Under the pieces are notes generated by a model, which saw nothing but the letters and a program-made list of their open reading frames with translations, did no database searches and was not told where the DNA came from. 64,000 bases of DNA, from positions 220,724,853 to 220,788,852 of the forward strand of contig NC_085136.1 of assembly GCF_035046485.1 (NCBI RefSeq), read 5' to 3'. Below are positions 1-11,163 of the stretch, piece by piece. The DNA comes from Aedes albopictus (Eukaryota; Arthropoda; Insecta; Diptera; Culicidae). How positions within the stretch are numbered: the stretch's first letter is position 1; every line of letters starts with the position of its first letter. The position numbers were made by a program, and so were the translations under genes.

Positions 1-405
1 CCTAAATCTTCAAAAACCGGCGATCCAATTGATGCCTGGAGAAAAATACCCAGATATACCATGTGTAGGTTATAGACTTTTTTGAAAGTCTTTCTCAAAA
101 TATAAAAAAATACCTGATTTGTTCCTCCTATGGTAGACCAAACTCTTTTTCCATTTATTAAAACTTTTGCTGTAAGCAATCATGGTGTGTAATTATGTCT
201 CTTTCTCCCCCCCAGAGCAAAAATTTGTGAAACAAATTTTCAGTATAAAGCGCTTTGTGACGAAAAATTTTTTCGGCTTCGCCGCTATTTTCAATCTACG
301 AATTCTATTGCTCATTACTGTTGTTAAAATGTAAGAGTCAAATAAAAAAAGGTATCATTGACCGTTGAAAACCCCTCCCAGAGACAATTTCTGGCTACGC
401 CACTG
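1..405. mobile_element. Probable end of a hAT-like element, cut by the window edge
   Basis: Read on the minus strand, 405-391 is CAGTGGCGTAGCCAG, a terminus I associate with hAT-like elements of insects (family knowledge). The partner terminus and the target duplication would lie outside the window, so the extent is inferred. The stretch is A/T-rich with no credible ORF. Confidence 0.35.
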
Positions 406-859
406 GGTGTCGGGTAACATCATGAATTCACTAAATATTGGTGACGCAATAATCTCTGAAGCCGTTTCGCAGGTAAAATCATCATCATCAAAACTCAGTG
501 CAGACGGTATTTCTTCTATTTTCGTCAGGAAATTCATTGATAATCTTCTAGTTCCTCTTCGTCAAAGTTGCCATTATATGTCCTGTCCACAAAAAAGGTG
601 ACCGGAAGAACGTGAAATTTTTTCGAGGCTTATCATATCTATGTATGTGCTATTTTCAAGTTCTTCGAACTCATAGTTGAGCGATGACCAGCATGGCTCC
701 ATCTCGGGATAATCAAACTACTACAAATCTGGTGCGTCATAGAAGTATTCGTTGAAACTACTCAAACGGACGTCATTTACACAGTTGCCAAACTAGGAAG
801 GATAGGAAATAGCGGAAATATCTAGCAATGGTACGAGTCGTACCTGGTTAACCGAGGAT
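406..859. other. No gene seen
   Basis: Short open frames on both strands (60-78 codons) overlap each other and match nothing I recognise. No splice-bounded exon or repeat structure is visible. Confidence 0.4.
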
Positions 860-1420
860 GCACCGTATTAGTCTAAGGCTTTTGTTCTAAGGAGTTCCTC
901 TTCTGCTCCGGTATTCTGCAAGGAAGTCATCTGGGAGCACTAATATTCCTTCTGTACTTCAATGATGTAAACCACATGCTTTAATGTTCTCGCCTTTTCT
1001 GTGCAGATGACTTGAGGGTTTACTTGAGAATACGTTGCCCTTCTGATGCAGCTCGGCTTCAGAAAGATTTGAACAACTTCGGTCAATGGTAAACTGCATG
1101 GTCGTCAACCCATACAAATGTACCATAATCGCTTTCGCTCGTATCCGTAACTCCGTCATTTACAATTACATGCTTCGCGATAAAGTAATCCAACATGTGG
1201 ATCGCATAAATGACCTCGGAGTTATACTGGATGACAAGCTACATGTTTTATGTTTCGTAAATCGTGGAAAAAGTGGAAAGATTTCACTAGCGCGTACTGT
1301 TCGATGGTTCGATCACTACTTGAGTACGGCTCGGTTGTATGAAACCCATATTACCAAAATGGAATCCGTTCAGTGCCACTCCCTACGTTACACACTATTT
1401 TCATTTCGCTGGAAACCAGC
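860..1420 (+). pseudogene. LINE reverse transcriptase fragment (Jockey-like)
   Basis: This is the palm and thumb part of a non-LTR retrotransposon reverse transcriptase, decayed. From 899 one frame reads FCSGILQGSHLGALIFLLYF, the family's SG(V)PQGSxLGPLLF block, followed by FCADD, a damaged F/YADD catalytic motif. A stop codon interrupts between the two blocks and another follows at 1087. A second frame continues with VNPYKCTIIAF and NDLGVILDDKL, matching the NxxKC and LGVxxDxxL motifs downstream of the active site in Jockey-clade proteins. A frameshift follows, then YETHITKMESVQ, like the ESVQ motif of the C-terminal part. Endonuclease, ORF1 and poly-A tail are not visible. The element is clearly dead, and the assignment to Jockey rather than a neighbouring clade is family knowledge, not proven here. 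Confidence 0.8.
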
Positions 1421-1659
1421 AACATTTTGCTTTGCTGTTAAGCTAGCAGTTGCAATAATTGCTGACGTATCAGATCCCATTACTGATGTTTCAGCTAAAT
1501 AAAATTTGCTAGTTTCATTTCAGCATGCTGGATGAAAAAAGCAAAATTTGGTGTGTACGTTCTCCTCCAATTGCCTTGGTGTGATCCGCTTAGCCTATCT
1601 ACCTATATAAGTCGATGTCGGTTGATTCATCTGGATACACTGAGACTATGTTTAATTTT

Positions 1660-1800
1660 CACATCTTTTTGCCTTTCTCGTACACCAAGGTGTACCGAAA
1701 GGCTATATGTTCACTCCAAAAATGAAATTTTGATAGAGCCCCCGGAAGGGCAAGTTTCATATACCAATCGACTCAGCTCGACGAGTTGAGATGATGTCTG
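1660..1800 (+). repeat. Dispersed repeat, copy 1 (pair with 3130-3300)
   Basis: The segment with a 'cttgccttctcgtacaccaa'-like start, then 'aaaggctatatgttcactcc' and 'gacgag(t)tgagatgatgtctg', recurs in diverged form at 3130-3300. This end sequence is common in mosquito genomes (family knowledge). A T-rich run, 1803-1853, follows at once. Confidence 0.55.
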
Positions 1801-1802
1801 TG

Positions 1803-1853
1803 TGTTTTTTTTTTATTTTTTTTTATTTTTTTTTTTTTTAATTTTTTTTATTT
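1803..1853. repeat. T-rich low-complexity tract
   Basis: About 50 bp of T with scattered A. It may be the tail of the adjoining dispersed repeat. Confidence 0.8.
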
Positions 1854-1924
1854 TTGGTGGTAAACTTGGTGGTAAAGCCTTTCTGCCTTCCCGACACGCG
1901 TTCGAGAGACATGAAAATGCACCA

Positions 1925-2910
1925 AACCCATGCATGCGACCCATCAAACCACGGCATTTACGATTATCTGATGAATGGTAAGCAGGAAAATAGTCTCAGA
2001 CCATATCTGAACCGGTAGTGTTCCGGAACCGGTTCTGAATGTCCCGCCGCAAGTGGCCAAATATCAAATTGAACATAACTCATGCATGCGACACATCAAA
2101 CAGCGGCTTTTTCGATAACCTGATGAACGGTTAGCAGGAAAACAATATCAGACCACATCTGAACCGGTAGTGTTCCGGAACCGGTTCCGGATGTCCCACC
2201 GGGAGTGGCCAAATATAAAAGAGTACCAAACCCATGCATGCGACACATCAAACAGCGGCATTTTCGATAACCTGATGAACGGTTTGCAAGAAAAACAGTA
2301 TCAGACCATATCTGAACCAGTAGTTTTCCGGAACCGGTTCCGGGGGTCCCGACGGATTTGGCCAAATATAAAAGAGTACCAAACCCATGCATGCGATACA
2401 ACAAATAACGGCTTTTCTGATAACCTGATGACTGGTTATAGAATAAATAGGTTAGGACCACATTAGAGACAGCCGGTTGTGCTCCGGAACCAGTTCCGGG
2501 TGTCTCGCCGGAAATGGCCAAATATAAAAGTGAACGAAACCCATGCATGCGACACATCAAACAGCGGCATTTTAGATAACCTGATGAACGGTTAGCAGGA
2601 AAACAGTATCAGACCATTTCTGAACCGGTAGTTGTCCGGAACCGGTTCCGGGGGTTCCGACGGATGTGGCCAAATATAAAAGAGTACCAAACCCATGCAT
2701 GCGATACAACAAATAACGGCTTCTCTGATAAGCTGATGACTGGTTATCAAAGAAATAGGTTAGGACCACATTAGGGACAGCCGGTAGTGCCGTAACCAGT
2801 TCCAGGTGTCCCTCCGAAAGCGGCTAAATATAAAATTGACCTGAACCTATGTATGCGACACAGCAAAGCTAGGATTTTTTGATAACCTTATGAACGTTAG
2901 CAAGCAAACA
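1925..2910 (+). repeat. 152-bp satellite array, about 6.5 units
   Basis: The marker CATGCATGCGA recurs at about 1929, 2081, 2233, 2386, 2542 and 2693, with a diverged copy at 2848, so the period is 151-156 bp. Each unit also holds a GGAACCGGTTCCGG-type palindrome and 'gataacctgatgaacggtta'. Two unit subtypes, differing in the CCGGGGG / TTGCTGG part, alternate in places, which suggests a higher-order period. The open frames on both strands (154 and 98 codons) are produced by the repeat and are not genes. Confidence 0.9.
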
Positions 2911-2939
2911 GGTTCAGACCGGTGAAAAACATGTTTTAC

Positions 2940-3115
2940 GCTTGTGGCCAAATCTCAACCGTTACGTAATAATTGAACTTTACATGTTTTTGACTTTGCT
3001 TGTCTCAAACTGGCTATAAATTGAAAATGGTTAAACTTATCGCATTTGAAAGATTATTAAATTTGCTACCAAAAAGATCTTGGAATCTATTGGTTTAGTT
3101 AGATAACTAAAGCAA
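2940..3115 (+). repeat. Solo fragment related to the palindromic element at 52038-52991
   Basis: It shares, with divergence, the run 'gccaaatctcaaccgttacg', 'gaaaatggttaaacttatcg' and 'attggtttagttagataact' with the arms of the palindrome at 52.1-52.9 kb. It is an older, single-armed relative. No terminal repeats are visible. Confidence 0.7.
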
Positions 3116-3129
3116 AAAAGCTCGAAAGT

Positions 3130-3300
3130 AGTGTTTTGCCTTTCTTGCACACTTAGTGTACTAAAAAACTATATGTCTACTCAAAAAACAATTTTTCGAA
3201 AAAAGCCTCGGTGGATCAAGTCACATACCAATAAACTCAGTTCAACTAATTGATGTTATGTCTGTATGTGTGTATGTATGTGCGCAAAATAAGTTCACTC
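3130..3300 (+). repeat. Dispersed repeat, copy 2 (pair with 1660-1800)
   Basis: A diverged copy of the 1660-1800 segment: 'tgcacacttagtgtactaaa', 'aactatatgtctactcaaaa', then 'aactaattgatgttatgtct'. It ends in a TGTATG-rich stretch. Confidence 0.5.
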
Positions 3301-3369
3301 ACTTTTAAGGCACTTCCCATTGGCCGATTTTTCGGATTATAGCTTGAATCGAACCGGAATCGTTTGCTA

Positions 3370-3779
3370 CAGGTCGGACTCGATTATCCGGGGGTTCAAT
3401 TAACCGGAAAAATGGCCCGATTATCCGGGGACCAAATAATTTTTCGTTTTGTTTGCACAATTTAAGATGGCAATAAGTAAAAACATGTAGCAAATATCAA
3501 ATACAATACCCATAAATCAGATTCAGCCTATTTGAGTATTATTTTTATTAGGCAGATTTTTCGACTAAATTTTCATTCTCAATAAATATGGTAATAATCA
3601 TGCCAGCCGTTGAGTTTAAGGACTATAACATCATACAAGCTTGCTTCTATGTTTATCGAACTGTTTTTGATTGATAAATCTTAAAAATAAAATATAAAAA
3701 GTTTGGCTCGATTATCCGGAAATTCGATTATCCGGGGAGATTGTTTTTCGGAGTCACCCGGATAATCGAGTCCGACCTG
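3370..3779. mobile_element. TA-flanked MITE with pogo-like ends (410 bp)
   Basis: Terminal inverted repeats begin CAGGTCGGACTCGATTATCC at 3370, with the exact reverse complement ending at 3779. A TA dinucleotide flanks each side (3368-3369, 3780-3781). The internal 'cgattatccgg' repeats and CAGG ends resemble non-autonomous pogo/Tigger elements (family knowledge). No transposase remains. It sits between satellite-like pieces; 3782-3960 looks like a diverged unit of the 1.9-2.9 kb satellite. Confidence 0.85.
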
Positions 3780-3781
3780 TA

Positions 3782-3960
3782 TTAGAAATGGTCCAGATCG
3801 GCCAAGGCGTTCCGGAGTTATGGCCATTTCAGTGATCCGGACCAGCACCGGTAGAACTGGCCGTATATAAAACTGAACTAGTCCCATCATGTGATACATC
3901 AAACTGCGGCGATTTTTGTAACCTTTAACATGGTTGACGAGTTTTGTGCGGAAATCAACA
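3782..3960 (+). repeat. Diverged unit of the 152-bp satellite
   Basis: It keeps the order ccggtag / ggccgtatataaaactgaac / gatacatcaaactgcggc / gtaacct..aacatggtt seen in the array at 1925-2910. Mutation is heavy. Confidence 0.6.
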
Positions 3961-3964
3961 CTGA

Positions 3965-4984
3965 TCCCAGACAACCAGGAGTCGCATAAGAAACCACGTT
4001 GTACATCGTATAAAGTACTATTTTAAGTCACTATCGCATATATGTACGGCTGACTTACACATTTCATCGCATATGATATTATTATTTGAACTTATTACGA
4101 TGTATCAAGTAAAGTCATCGTAGTAGATGATATTCTGATGTTTTATTGCGATGAACTTTACTTACTCGCAAAAGCGTGCGAGCGAACTCGCAAAGTGTCA
4201 AATGAATTCGCATAATTGCGTACTGCGATGATTATACGACTTCGCTTGGTACTTTTCTTGTTGTGTCAGTTTACCTCGCATTGGTGTATGGATGAAATCG
4301 CATAAAAGTACAAACAAACTCGATGAAGTGTACATACAAACTCGCATAAGCTAGAAGCGTTTATGTTGGCATTACGCGATTTGATATGTGATAACAATTA
4401 AAGAGTTTCTGTTGCACTGTGGATATAGTGCCAATAAGCAACAAGAAAGTGAACAACCATGGTTGCAAAGTCATCATTATTTGTTTTGTTTGCTTGATAA
4501 TCAACAATGGGAGCTGTCAGCCAGAGAGGGGCAGTGAAAACTGTACGGGAAATCGTTTTTAACCTGCCAAACACGCACAGCGCAAGTGAACCAAGTGCGT
4601 TCCAACAAACACTGAGGTGAGTTAGAATATCATGATAATTAATCAGCTTGTTTCATAAGCAGCGTTTGGTGTTGTGTGTGAAGTGTGGCTCGACAATCCA
4701 GAGGTCATTAGTTCGATATCGAGCTGACAGAATTGTTTTTTTTTGAATATTATTAAATCGCATAAGATGCTAAATTGCATCGCAATAGTGCACGCGGTGC
4801 ATCGCATAAGATATCGCTTCAAGTCATATAGCGTTATTATTGTTCCGTCAATGCACGTATAGCGCCTCCACTTGTGTACGCATAAGGCACTTTTGCTGCA
4901 TCTTATGCGATGTAACTTTAACGCATAAAAGTACGTATAACATAAACATAAACTTCATTATACGTGCAAATTGGTTGTCTGGGA
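3965..4984. mobile_element. 1.0-kb element with 13-bp inverted ends and TCGCATAAG repeats
   Basis: TCCCAGACAACCA at 3965-3977 is exactly inverted at 4972-4984. The interior carries many copies of TCGCATA(A)G in both orientations, about 13-60 bp apart, plus a 'gtgaaaactgt' hairpin-poor core. No coding sequence is visible. I could not find a target duplication, so the family is unassigned. Non-autonomous DNA transposon is the best reading. Confidence 0.65.
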
Positions 4985-5560
4985 AGACCAGAAGCTCCAC
5001 GATGTCGGCCCAAAATTCAAGATGGCAGCCAAATGTTCAAGGTGGCGACTTAAAATTCAAGATGGCGGCTGTTTAATGGATATTTAGGGTCTTAAAGCAT
5101 GCTATATGGAAATATTTGATATGGGGAAGATGTCTGGACTCCTAAAATGGCGATTAGAATATCCAAGATGGCGGTCTGAAATCCAAGATGGTGGCTTCAA
5201 ATTCAAGATGGCGTCTGTTTAAAGAAGTTTAAGGCTCTAAACCATGCAATACGGCTATATTTGGTATGGGGAAGATGTCCGGAGTCAAAAAATGGCGACC
5301 AGAATCTACAAGATGGCGATCTAAAATCCAAGATGGCAGCTTCAGTTTCAAGATGGCGGCTGTTTTATGAAGATTTAGGCTCTAACGGCTGTTTAATGAA
5401 GTTTTAGGCTCTAAAACCATGCAATATTGGCATATTTGGTATGGGGAAGACTTCCAGAGTCCAAAATGACGATCAGAATATCCAAGATGGCGATCTAGAA
5501 TTTGAGATGGCGGCTCCGAATTCAATATCACGACTGTTTAATGAAGTTTTAGGGCCTGAA
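4985..5560 (+). repeat. Tandem 'aagatggcg' repeat, about 3 units
   Basis: Units of roughly 145-175 bp built from 'ccaagatggcg', 'tgtttaatgaagttttaggc', 'accatgcaatatggc' and 'ggtatggggaagatgtccg'. The last block recurs at about 5121, 5266 and 5441. Confidence 0.8.
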
Positions 5561-6610
5561 ATAATGCATTAGGTATATTTGGTATGCCGTCTTTTTCTTA
5601 AGAGTTTGAGGCTCAAGCATTAAAAGCCAGATAAACGATATGATTTCTGGTATCACGAAATGGATTTCTGTTAATTGTATGAAAGTGAGATATACATCAA
5701 CATTTCGCTTCAGTTTTATTGAAATGCATTTCATGGGGTTTCGAAGGCACGAGAAAGGCACCATCACCGCTAGGTGGATTAATTGGGGTTTTTCTGTGTA
5801 CATATAGCATTTTGATCAGTTTTTAATTGTATATTCAGCCGTAACCCAACCAATGAATCCCCGGTTGGGTGGCGAATCAGTTGATAAGTGGCCGCTATCG
5901 GGAAAAAACTGATGAAAAAAAAACTTTGAACCCGGTTTTCTCTGAAGTATAGTTTTATGAAATTTGAACCCCTATGCCCCCTCTGTTGCTTTAATTAGGA
6001 CATGCTGAAGAAAACTTTTGATCAATACAAAGATGTTTACTCTGATAAATTTATCGCAGGAAATAATAGTTTCTAAATGGCTTTCAGAAATTTTGAAAAA
6101 AAAACAATAAAATTTAAATATTTGGTTTCGATAGAGTTGCATTTATGAAAAATCAAATTGCATGCAAGTTTAATACCCTTCGGAATTGAACACCCGCAGT
6201 TTCCCCCACAAACTTTGGTTTTCGAACCGTTGAAGTTTTTCAAAAAGTTCTCCACTATGATTTTTTGGGGTCTCAAAACCCTGTTAAAACATATAATAAT
6301 ATTTGTCAATATTTCGTAAACATGTCTTTCATGAGGGAAATTTCATTTGGTTGAGCTTTCTACAAAATACTGCCATCCAGTTCACGCCCATCGAGATTTC
6401 TGGACTGTTTTGAATCAATTTAAATAACTTTTGATAAATGGTTACCTTGGGCCTGATGAGACACGAAATACAAATTTCTACAATAGCCGAAATATAAATG
6501 GCAGCGTGTTGTAGAAAACTGAACTGCGTCTCGAAGGAATTTAAAAACATTTAATAATTATATAACCACACCAAGTTTAAGAACATCATATTCTAGGGAG
6601 GACAAGGCGC
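5561..6610. other. No gene seen; A/T-rich spacer
   Basis: Short ORFs only. At 5740-5775 'ggcacgagaaaggcaccatc' followed by 'cgctaggtggatt' resembles the far end of the mosquito dispersed repeat seen at 1660 and 3130 (inference). Confidence 0.4.
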
Positions 6611-6821
6611 CTACAGGATAGTGGTGGGCAAAATGACTCACTTTAGTGAGCGGCTCAGAGCTACTCCGCTCATTAAGGTGAGCTAGTTCATTTGAACGGC
6701 TCATCCGCTCACTTTTTATTTATTATGTAAATTAAACACAAGTGTTTAAAAAATGCAAGATTTAATCATTAGATGCGATATAGATATCGTTCGGTTTTTA
6801 CCAACAGTATACCATGCATAT

Positions 6822-8012
6822 TAGGCCTGTCCACCTTTTAAAAAATGTTCTCTGATTCTCAAGTCCAGCCCCATATTTTGATTGGCATCCTAAAAGAAGT
6901 AACTGGTCAAAATTTCAGCCAAATCCATTGAAATTAAGAGGTGCATCACATCAATTTTGTGTTTTTCGACTATTTTTCAACTTCAAAAAATCATAACTAC
7001 ACTAAAACTTGTCAAAACTTAATTCTTTCGGCAGAAATTGAAAGCTATACTTGTTTGCTACAACTTCTCCGAACAACATGTGCCAATAAAATTGAAGGAA
7101 GCATGTGTAATTACCACATTTGTAATCAGAAATACCTTAAAAAGTTGATTTTTTGATAGATTTCGTTCTGGAACACCCTAATATACGTAATAAGTTTGAT
7201 ATTTTAAAACGGCATCATATTCTCCAATGTTTTTTGTTTATTTTCTTCTTTGACACCAATGCTGTAGGAGTTGAGCAAAAAATATTAAAATTCGGGAAAG
7301 TCAAATGTGGCCTAAAAACTAGCTTTTTGGGGGCAATCACGCTGTGGCGCGAAATTGTACTGAACGTAGTAGCTTTGCTTCCTTGTAGTTTGCCTTGGCT
7401 ACCTCCTACCACGGGTGATAACAAACAAGCGTTATGACAGGTGTTGGCTATCATATCAGTGCTGACGCGATGCCACTTTTTGCGCGCCAAAGCGTGATTG
7501 CACCCGATAAGCTAGTTTTTGGGCCACATTTGGCTTTCCCGAATTTTAGTAATTTTTGCTCAACTCCTACAGCATTGATGTCAAAGAAGCAAATAACCAA
7601 AAAACATTGGAGAATATTATGCCGTTTTGAAAAATCCAACTTATTACGTATATTAGGGTGTTCCAGAACGAAATCTATCAGAAAATCAACTTTTTAAGGT
7701 TTTTCTGATTACAAATGTGATAATTATTCATTTTTCCTACAATTTTATTGGCATACGTTGTTCGGAGAACTTGTAGCAAACAAGTATAGCATTCAATTTC
7801 TGCCGAAAGAATTAAGTTTTGATAAGTTTTAGTGTAGTTATGATTTTTTGAAGTTCAAAAATAGTCGAAAAACACAAAATTGATTTGATGCACCTCTTAA
7901 TTTCAATGGATTTGGCTGAAATTTTGACCAGTTACTTCTTTTAGGATGTCAATCAAAATATGGGGCTGGACTTGAGAATCAGAGAACATTTTTGAAAAGG
8001 TGGACAGGCCTA
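6822..8012. mobile_element. Nested long-palindrome element (1.19 kb, ~520-bp arms)
   Basis: TAGGCCTGTCCACCTTTT at 6822 is inverted at 8012. ATGCATAT (8 bp) flanks both sides (6814-6821, 8013-8020). The two arms, about 6822-7355 and 7487-8012, are near-complete reverse complements with a ~130-bp loop, so a transcript would fold into a ~500-bp duplex. No coding potential. The flank duplication is itself close to a palindrome, so its weight is slightly reduced. Confidence 0.9.
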
Positions 8013-8020
8013 ATGCATAT

Positions 8021-8692
8021 TCTTTTGCTCAAAAAGTTTCCCTGCTCTGTGTGACCGTTTATTTTCAAAAAAAAAAATAACTTGGGACAGCATCAACAGT
8101 GCGAACGAATACAAATGAGCAGTATTTGCAAGGTATTACGTGTAAACTGTTGTACCTGGAAGGTTTTTTTGTTTAAGAAAATGATTAACCACGAAAATGG
8201 AATCGTGAATGAGTCAACTGGCGAGATCAGACAACCCTGGCTTTACCCCGATTATACTAGTGAAAAACTAAAAAAAAGCAAATCGACCGCTTGGGCAGTT
8301 ATTCTATTTAAGATCTCTGAGTGTCATCAGTAATATAACGCTAATATTCGAACACCATATATTACAGTACCAATTGATTCCGTTCTTTTTCTTCTAATTT
8401 TTCTAACAAAAAAAAAAACAAAAATAAGAAACAAAACAAACAACCCTTCAACCATTTGTTTTGTGTAGGATGAAATTGGGAGCACTATTGTTAATAAGGG
8501 AGCCAATACCCTACTTTAATCTACCGTATTTGTTCGTACCAAATCCCACCCCACTTCAACCATCAATCGACTGCGTACAGCAGCAGAAGTCAACGCGATG
8601 ATGCTCAGTTGAACGCTAGCGTTCAGTCCGTTCCCGCTCTGTGGATCTCGTTCCCGCTCTCGCTCCCGTTTTGTACTGCACGGAAAGATCGA
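8021..8692. other. hAT element interior, no gene
   Basis: Unclassified interior of the 6619-9343 element. An A/C-rich low-complexity run lies at 8405-8450. The 83-codon frame at 8082 is unsupported. Confidence 0.5.
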
Positions 8693-8693
8693 T

Positions 8694-8879
8694 GTACACA
8701 GAGCAAGGAGTAACTTTCACGCAGCGATCGAAAAGACAAAAGATTTCATGCAAACTTGTGTGAAATTTTACGCTAATTTGTGTAACACCGGATCAGCACA
8801 TTTTTTGTGCTGATCCAGTCGTACGCAAATATGAGTGAAAAATCCTTTGTCTTTTCGCAAGTTACTCATTCGCTGTGTA
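8694..8879. mobile_element. Small palindromic MITE inside the hAT element
   Basis: 'tacacagagcaaggagtaac' at 8694 is matched in inverse by 'gttactcattcgctgtgta' ending at 8879. A central hairpin GGATCAGCACA / TGTGCTGATCC lies at about 8792-8818. TACACAG ends suggest insertion at TA. Confidence 0.7.
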
Positions 8880-9502
8880 CTTTCGTTTAAGGGTGTAAAG
8901 AACTAGTTCAGTGAACGAACGGTGGGAGCAAAAGAACGCACCACCACTGAGCTGGTTCTTCGGCTCGCTCGTGACATTCCAGTGTAAAACAGGAGCGAGA
9001 ACGAGATCCAAAGAGCGAGAACGGACTGAACGGTTTGAACTGAGTGCAGCGTCGCGTCGCCTCCTGCTGCTGTGCAAACTCGTGACGGCTGATGTGAGAC
9101 CTGGGGGAGGGGGTCGAGTAGAAAAACGAGAACGAACTAGACCACGTCCACGTGCTTTGTGGTGTTCGTTCATTTGCCGTATGCGCGGCAAACTATCCTG
9201 GCGAGCTGATGATGCAATGCAAAACAGATGGTTAGACAAAGTGAGCGGGTGAGCTACCGTTCTTTAAAAAAGAGCTGTCGTTCATTCATTCATTTTAAAG
9301 ATCTAGTTCTTTTGCTCCGTTCTGAGCGGAACGCCCACCACTACTACAGGATACAGATTCTGCGATGTTTCTTATGTTTTGAAATGGGCTCTAGTGTTGC
9401 CTATTGAACATGCCAGGGAATGCAACGCTGTTGACTTGAATCTCCTGAACGAATCCTGCGAAAACATGATCTTTTTGGTAACCATTCAATGGTTGCGGAA
9501 AA

Positions 9503-11163
9503 ATGTTCCAACAACAACTGATATGTCGTGAGAACGCGACAAATTTTCGTAAAAACATTGTATATGGTACGCTTATCAGTGGACACACATATGGAACTGT
9601 GCAGGATTTTCTTGCCACGCTTGACCAGGTAATGATGGGCAAAACATCATTCTACGAAGCTGAACGAGACATGGATAAAACCCTTGAGTCAGCTGTGGAG
9701 CTGTCTATGCAAATTGCATTGGAGGAAGAAAGAATGATAGCAATTGAAGAAGAGCGCTTTGACAACGATGGCTTTGCACACATTACTGTTGAATGTGATG
9801 GAGGATATTGCAAGAGATCATATAAATCAAAATATGATGCTGCATCATGTACAGGCATAACTGTAGCAGAAGCAACTGAAAAAGTTGTGCGGCACGAGGT
9901 GATGAACAAAAACTGTCTCTTTTGTTCAAAGGAAGAGAAACCCGGAATTGCCATTCAGCACAAATGCTTCAAAAACTTTGAAGGTCCTTCTTCAAAAATG
10001 GAATCTGCTGCAATTGTGAAAGGGTTCGATGAAACTTTGGAAAGTGGAGTCAAAATGACGCGTGTAATAACCGATGGAGATTGCAAGACCTTCAATAAAA
10101 TCAAGGATGAGTGTAGCTACATTTCGGAGATATCCAGGGACTTGTGTGCCAATCATGCTGTAAAAGCAACTGTCAATCGCCTGAGAAATTTGACAAAGGG
10201 AAAGAAAAGATGTGACAGTAAGAAATTTTTGAAACAGAGATTGACCAGAGTGTGCAATTGACCATTGTGCAACATATAATGAGAACGCTGATACCCTGCG
10301 GAAGGACTTGCAAAATGTTCCGTTTCACGTGTTTGAAGAACATTCCAACTGTCGAGAATATTTCGGCCCCAAAGATAAACGTAAAAATGACCGCTCAGCA
10401 CTGAATACTCTGATAATGGACCAAATGCTTAGTAAAATCAGACGGGAAATAGAGGTCATTGCAATGAAATCGGAGTCACTGATAAGAGGGAAAACTAGCA
10501 ACCGAGCTGAGCGTTTCTTCTCCGTGTTGGTGAAACTTATATCCGGTAAACGAATATATTTGAACAGAAGAGGATCGTACTACCGTCGGTCAAAACTAGC
10601 TGTCCTGTTTTATAACGAAGGATATGAATTCCACAAACAAAAAAAGAAAATTGTGGGTAGGACACCAGGAGAAACATTTGAGAAATATATGGAAAGCAGG
10701 AACAGAGAAAAGGATCGGACGAAACGAAAAGATTGGAGGAAGACAAGACCTTCCGTTAACACAGTAAAACCGCTCAGCACTAAAATGTGTAAGCCCTACT
10801 CACAAGTGCATAATTTCCAGACCACACAAAAATGTGTTGCAGTTACACATTCTCAAAAACAGCTCGTGCACTCGTCTAGATGCGAAATGTCTATATTATT
10901 TTTGTTTTCCAAGGTCACTAGTAAACCTAGCTAGATTGCTGTATACAAATTTTTGCGAATTTAACGATTTTGCGGACACAGGAGCTGATTTTGTGAATGT
11001 GCAAGGGTTACACATTTTTGGTGTAGTCTGGAAATTATGCCCTTTTGTGCTAAGCGGCGTAAGCGTGAACAAAAATGAGGGAGATTATGTTGCTAAAGCA
11101 GATGTTGAAAGCGAATGCGTGCTTGCGGAAGAAATTGAAATGATTAGGGACCAATATTGTAAG
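9503..11163 (+). pseudogene. Mutator-like (Phantom-type) transposase, exon 1, frameshifted
   Basis: A DDE transposase of the MULE/Phantom group found in insect genomes. Frame 1 (9503-10261) shows VYGTLISGH, then EEERMIAIEEE, then the first catalytic block ITVECDGGYCKRSY with its Asp. Next come NKNCLFC, HKCFKNFEGPSSKME, the second catalytic block VITDGDCKTFNKI, and CANHAVKATVNRL. A frameshift near 10255-10275 moves the reading to the frame of 10308-10800, which continues NVPFHVFEEHSNCREYF and AERFFSVLVKLISGKRIY, then RRGSYYRRSKLAVLFYNEG. The order and spacing match the family. A MITE (10770-11057) interrupts the exon. After it the frame resumes with KNEGDYVAKADVESECVLA up to a GTAAGA donor at 11164. 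The ATG at 9503 may be internal, since family similarity appears to begin upstream. With one frameshift and one insertion the gene is inactive but fairly young. It is not a host gene. Confidence 0.85.
10770..11057. mobile_element. Palindromic MITE inserted in the transposase exon
   Basis: The arms pair CCGCTCAGCAC...GCATAATTTCCAGAC..ACACAAAAATGTG on the left with its near-complement ending GTGCTAAGCGG at 11057. The left arm has an extra ~20 bp. Protein similarity stops and resumes exactly at its edges. The target duplication is not clear (gtaaaa / cgtaag). Confidence 0.75.

Larger units (their letters stand above)
6619..9343. mobile_element. hAT-like DNA transposon, non-autonomous, 2.7 kb
   Basis: Inverted ends TAGTGGTGGGC (6619-6629) and GCCCACCACTA (9333-9343) are flanked by an exact 8-bp direct duplication CTACAGGA (6611-6618, 9344-9351). 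An 8-bp duplication and a Y-A-R-N-G start are the hAT signature. Subterminal sequence repeats 'gagcgg / gctcac' and 'gagcgagaacg' motifs in both orientations (8617-8680 against 8985-9035). No transposase ORF is present. About half of its length is a nested element (6822-8012), and a second lies at 8694-8879. It landed just upstream of the Mutator transposase gene. Confidence 0.9.

Noticed and set aside
2096..2560. 154-codon minus-strand ORF
   Set aside because: Produced by the 152-bp satellite; the protein repeats with the DNA unit.
9503..10934. A host nuclear gene
   Set aside because: The motifs are those of a Mutator/Phantom transposase, with a frameshift and a MITE inside.
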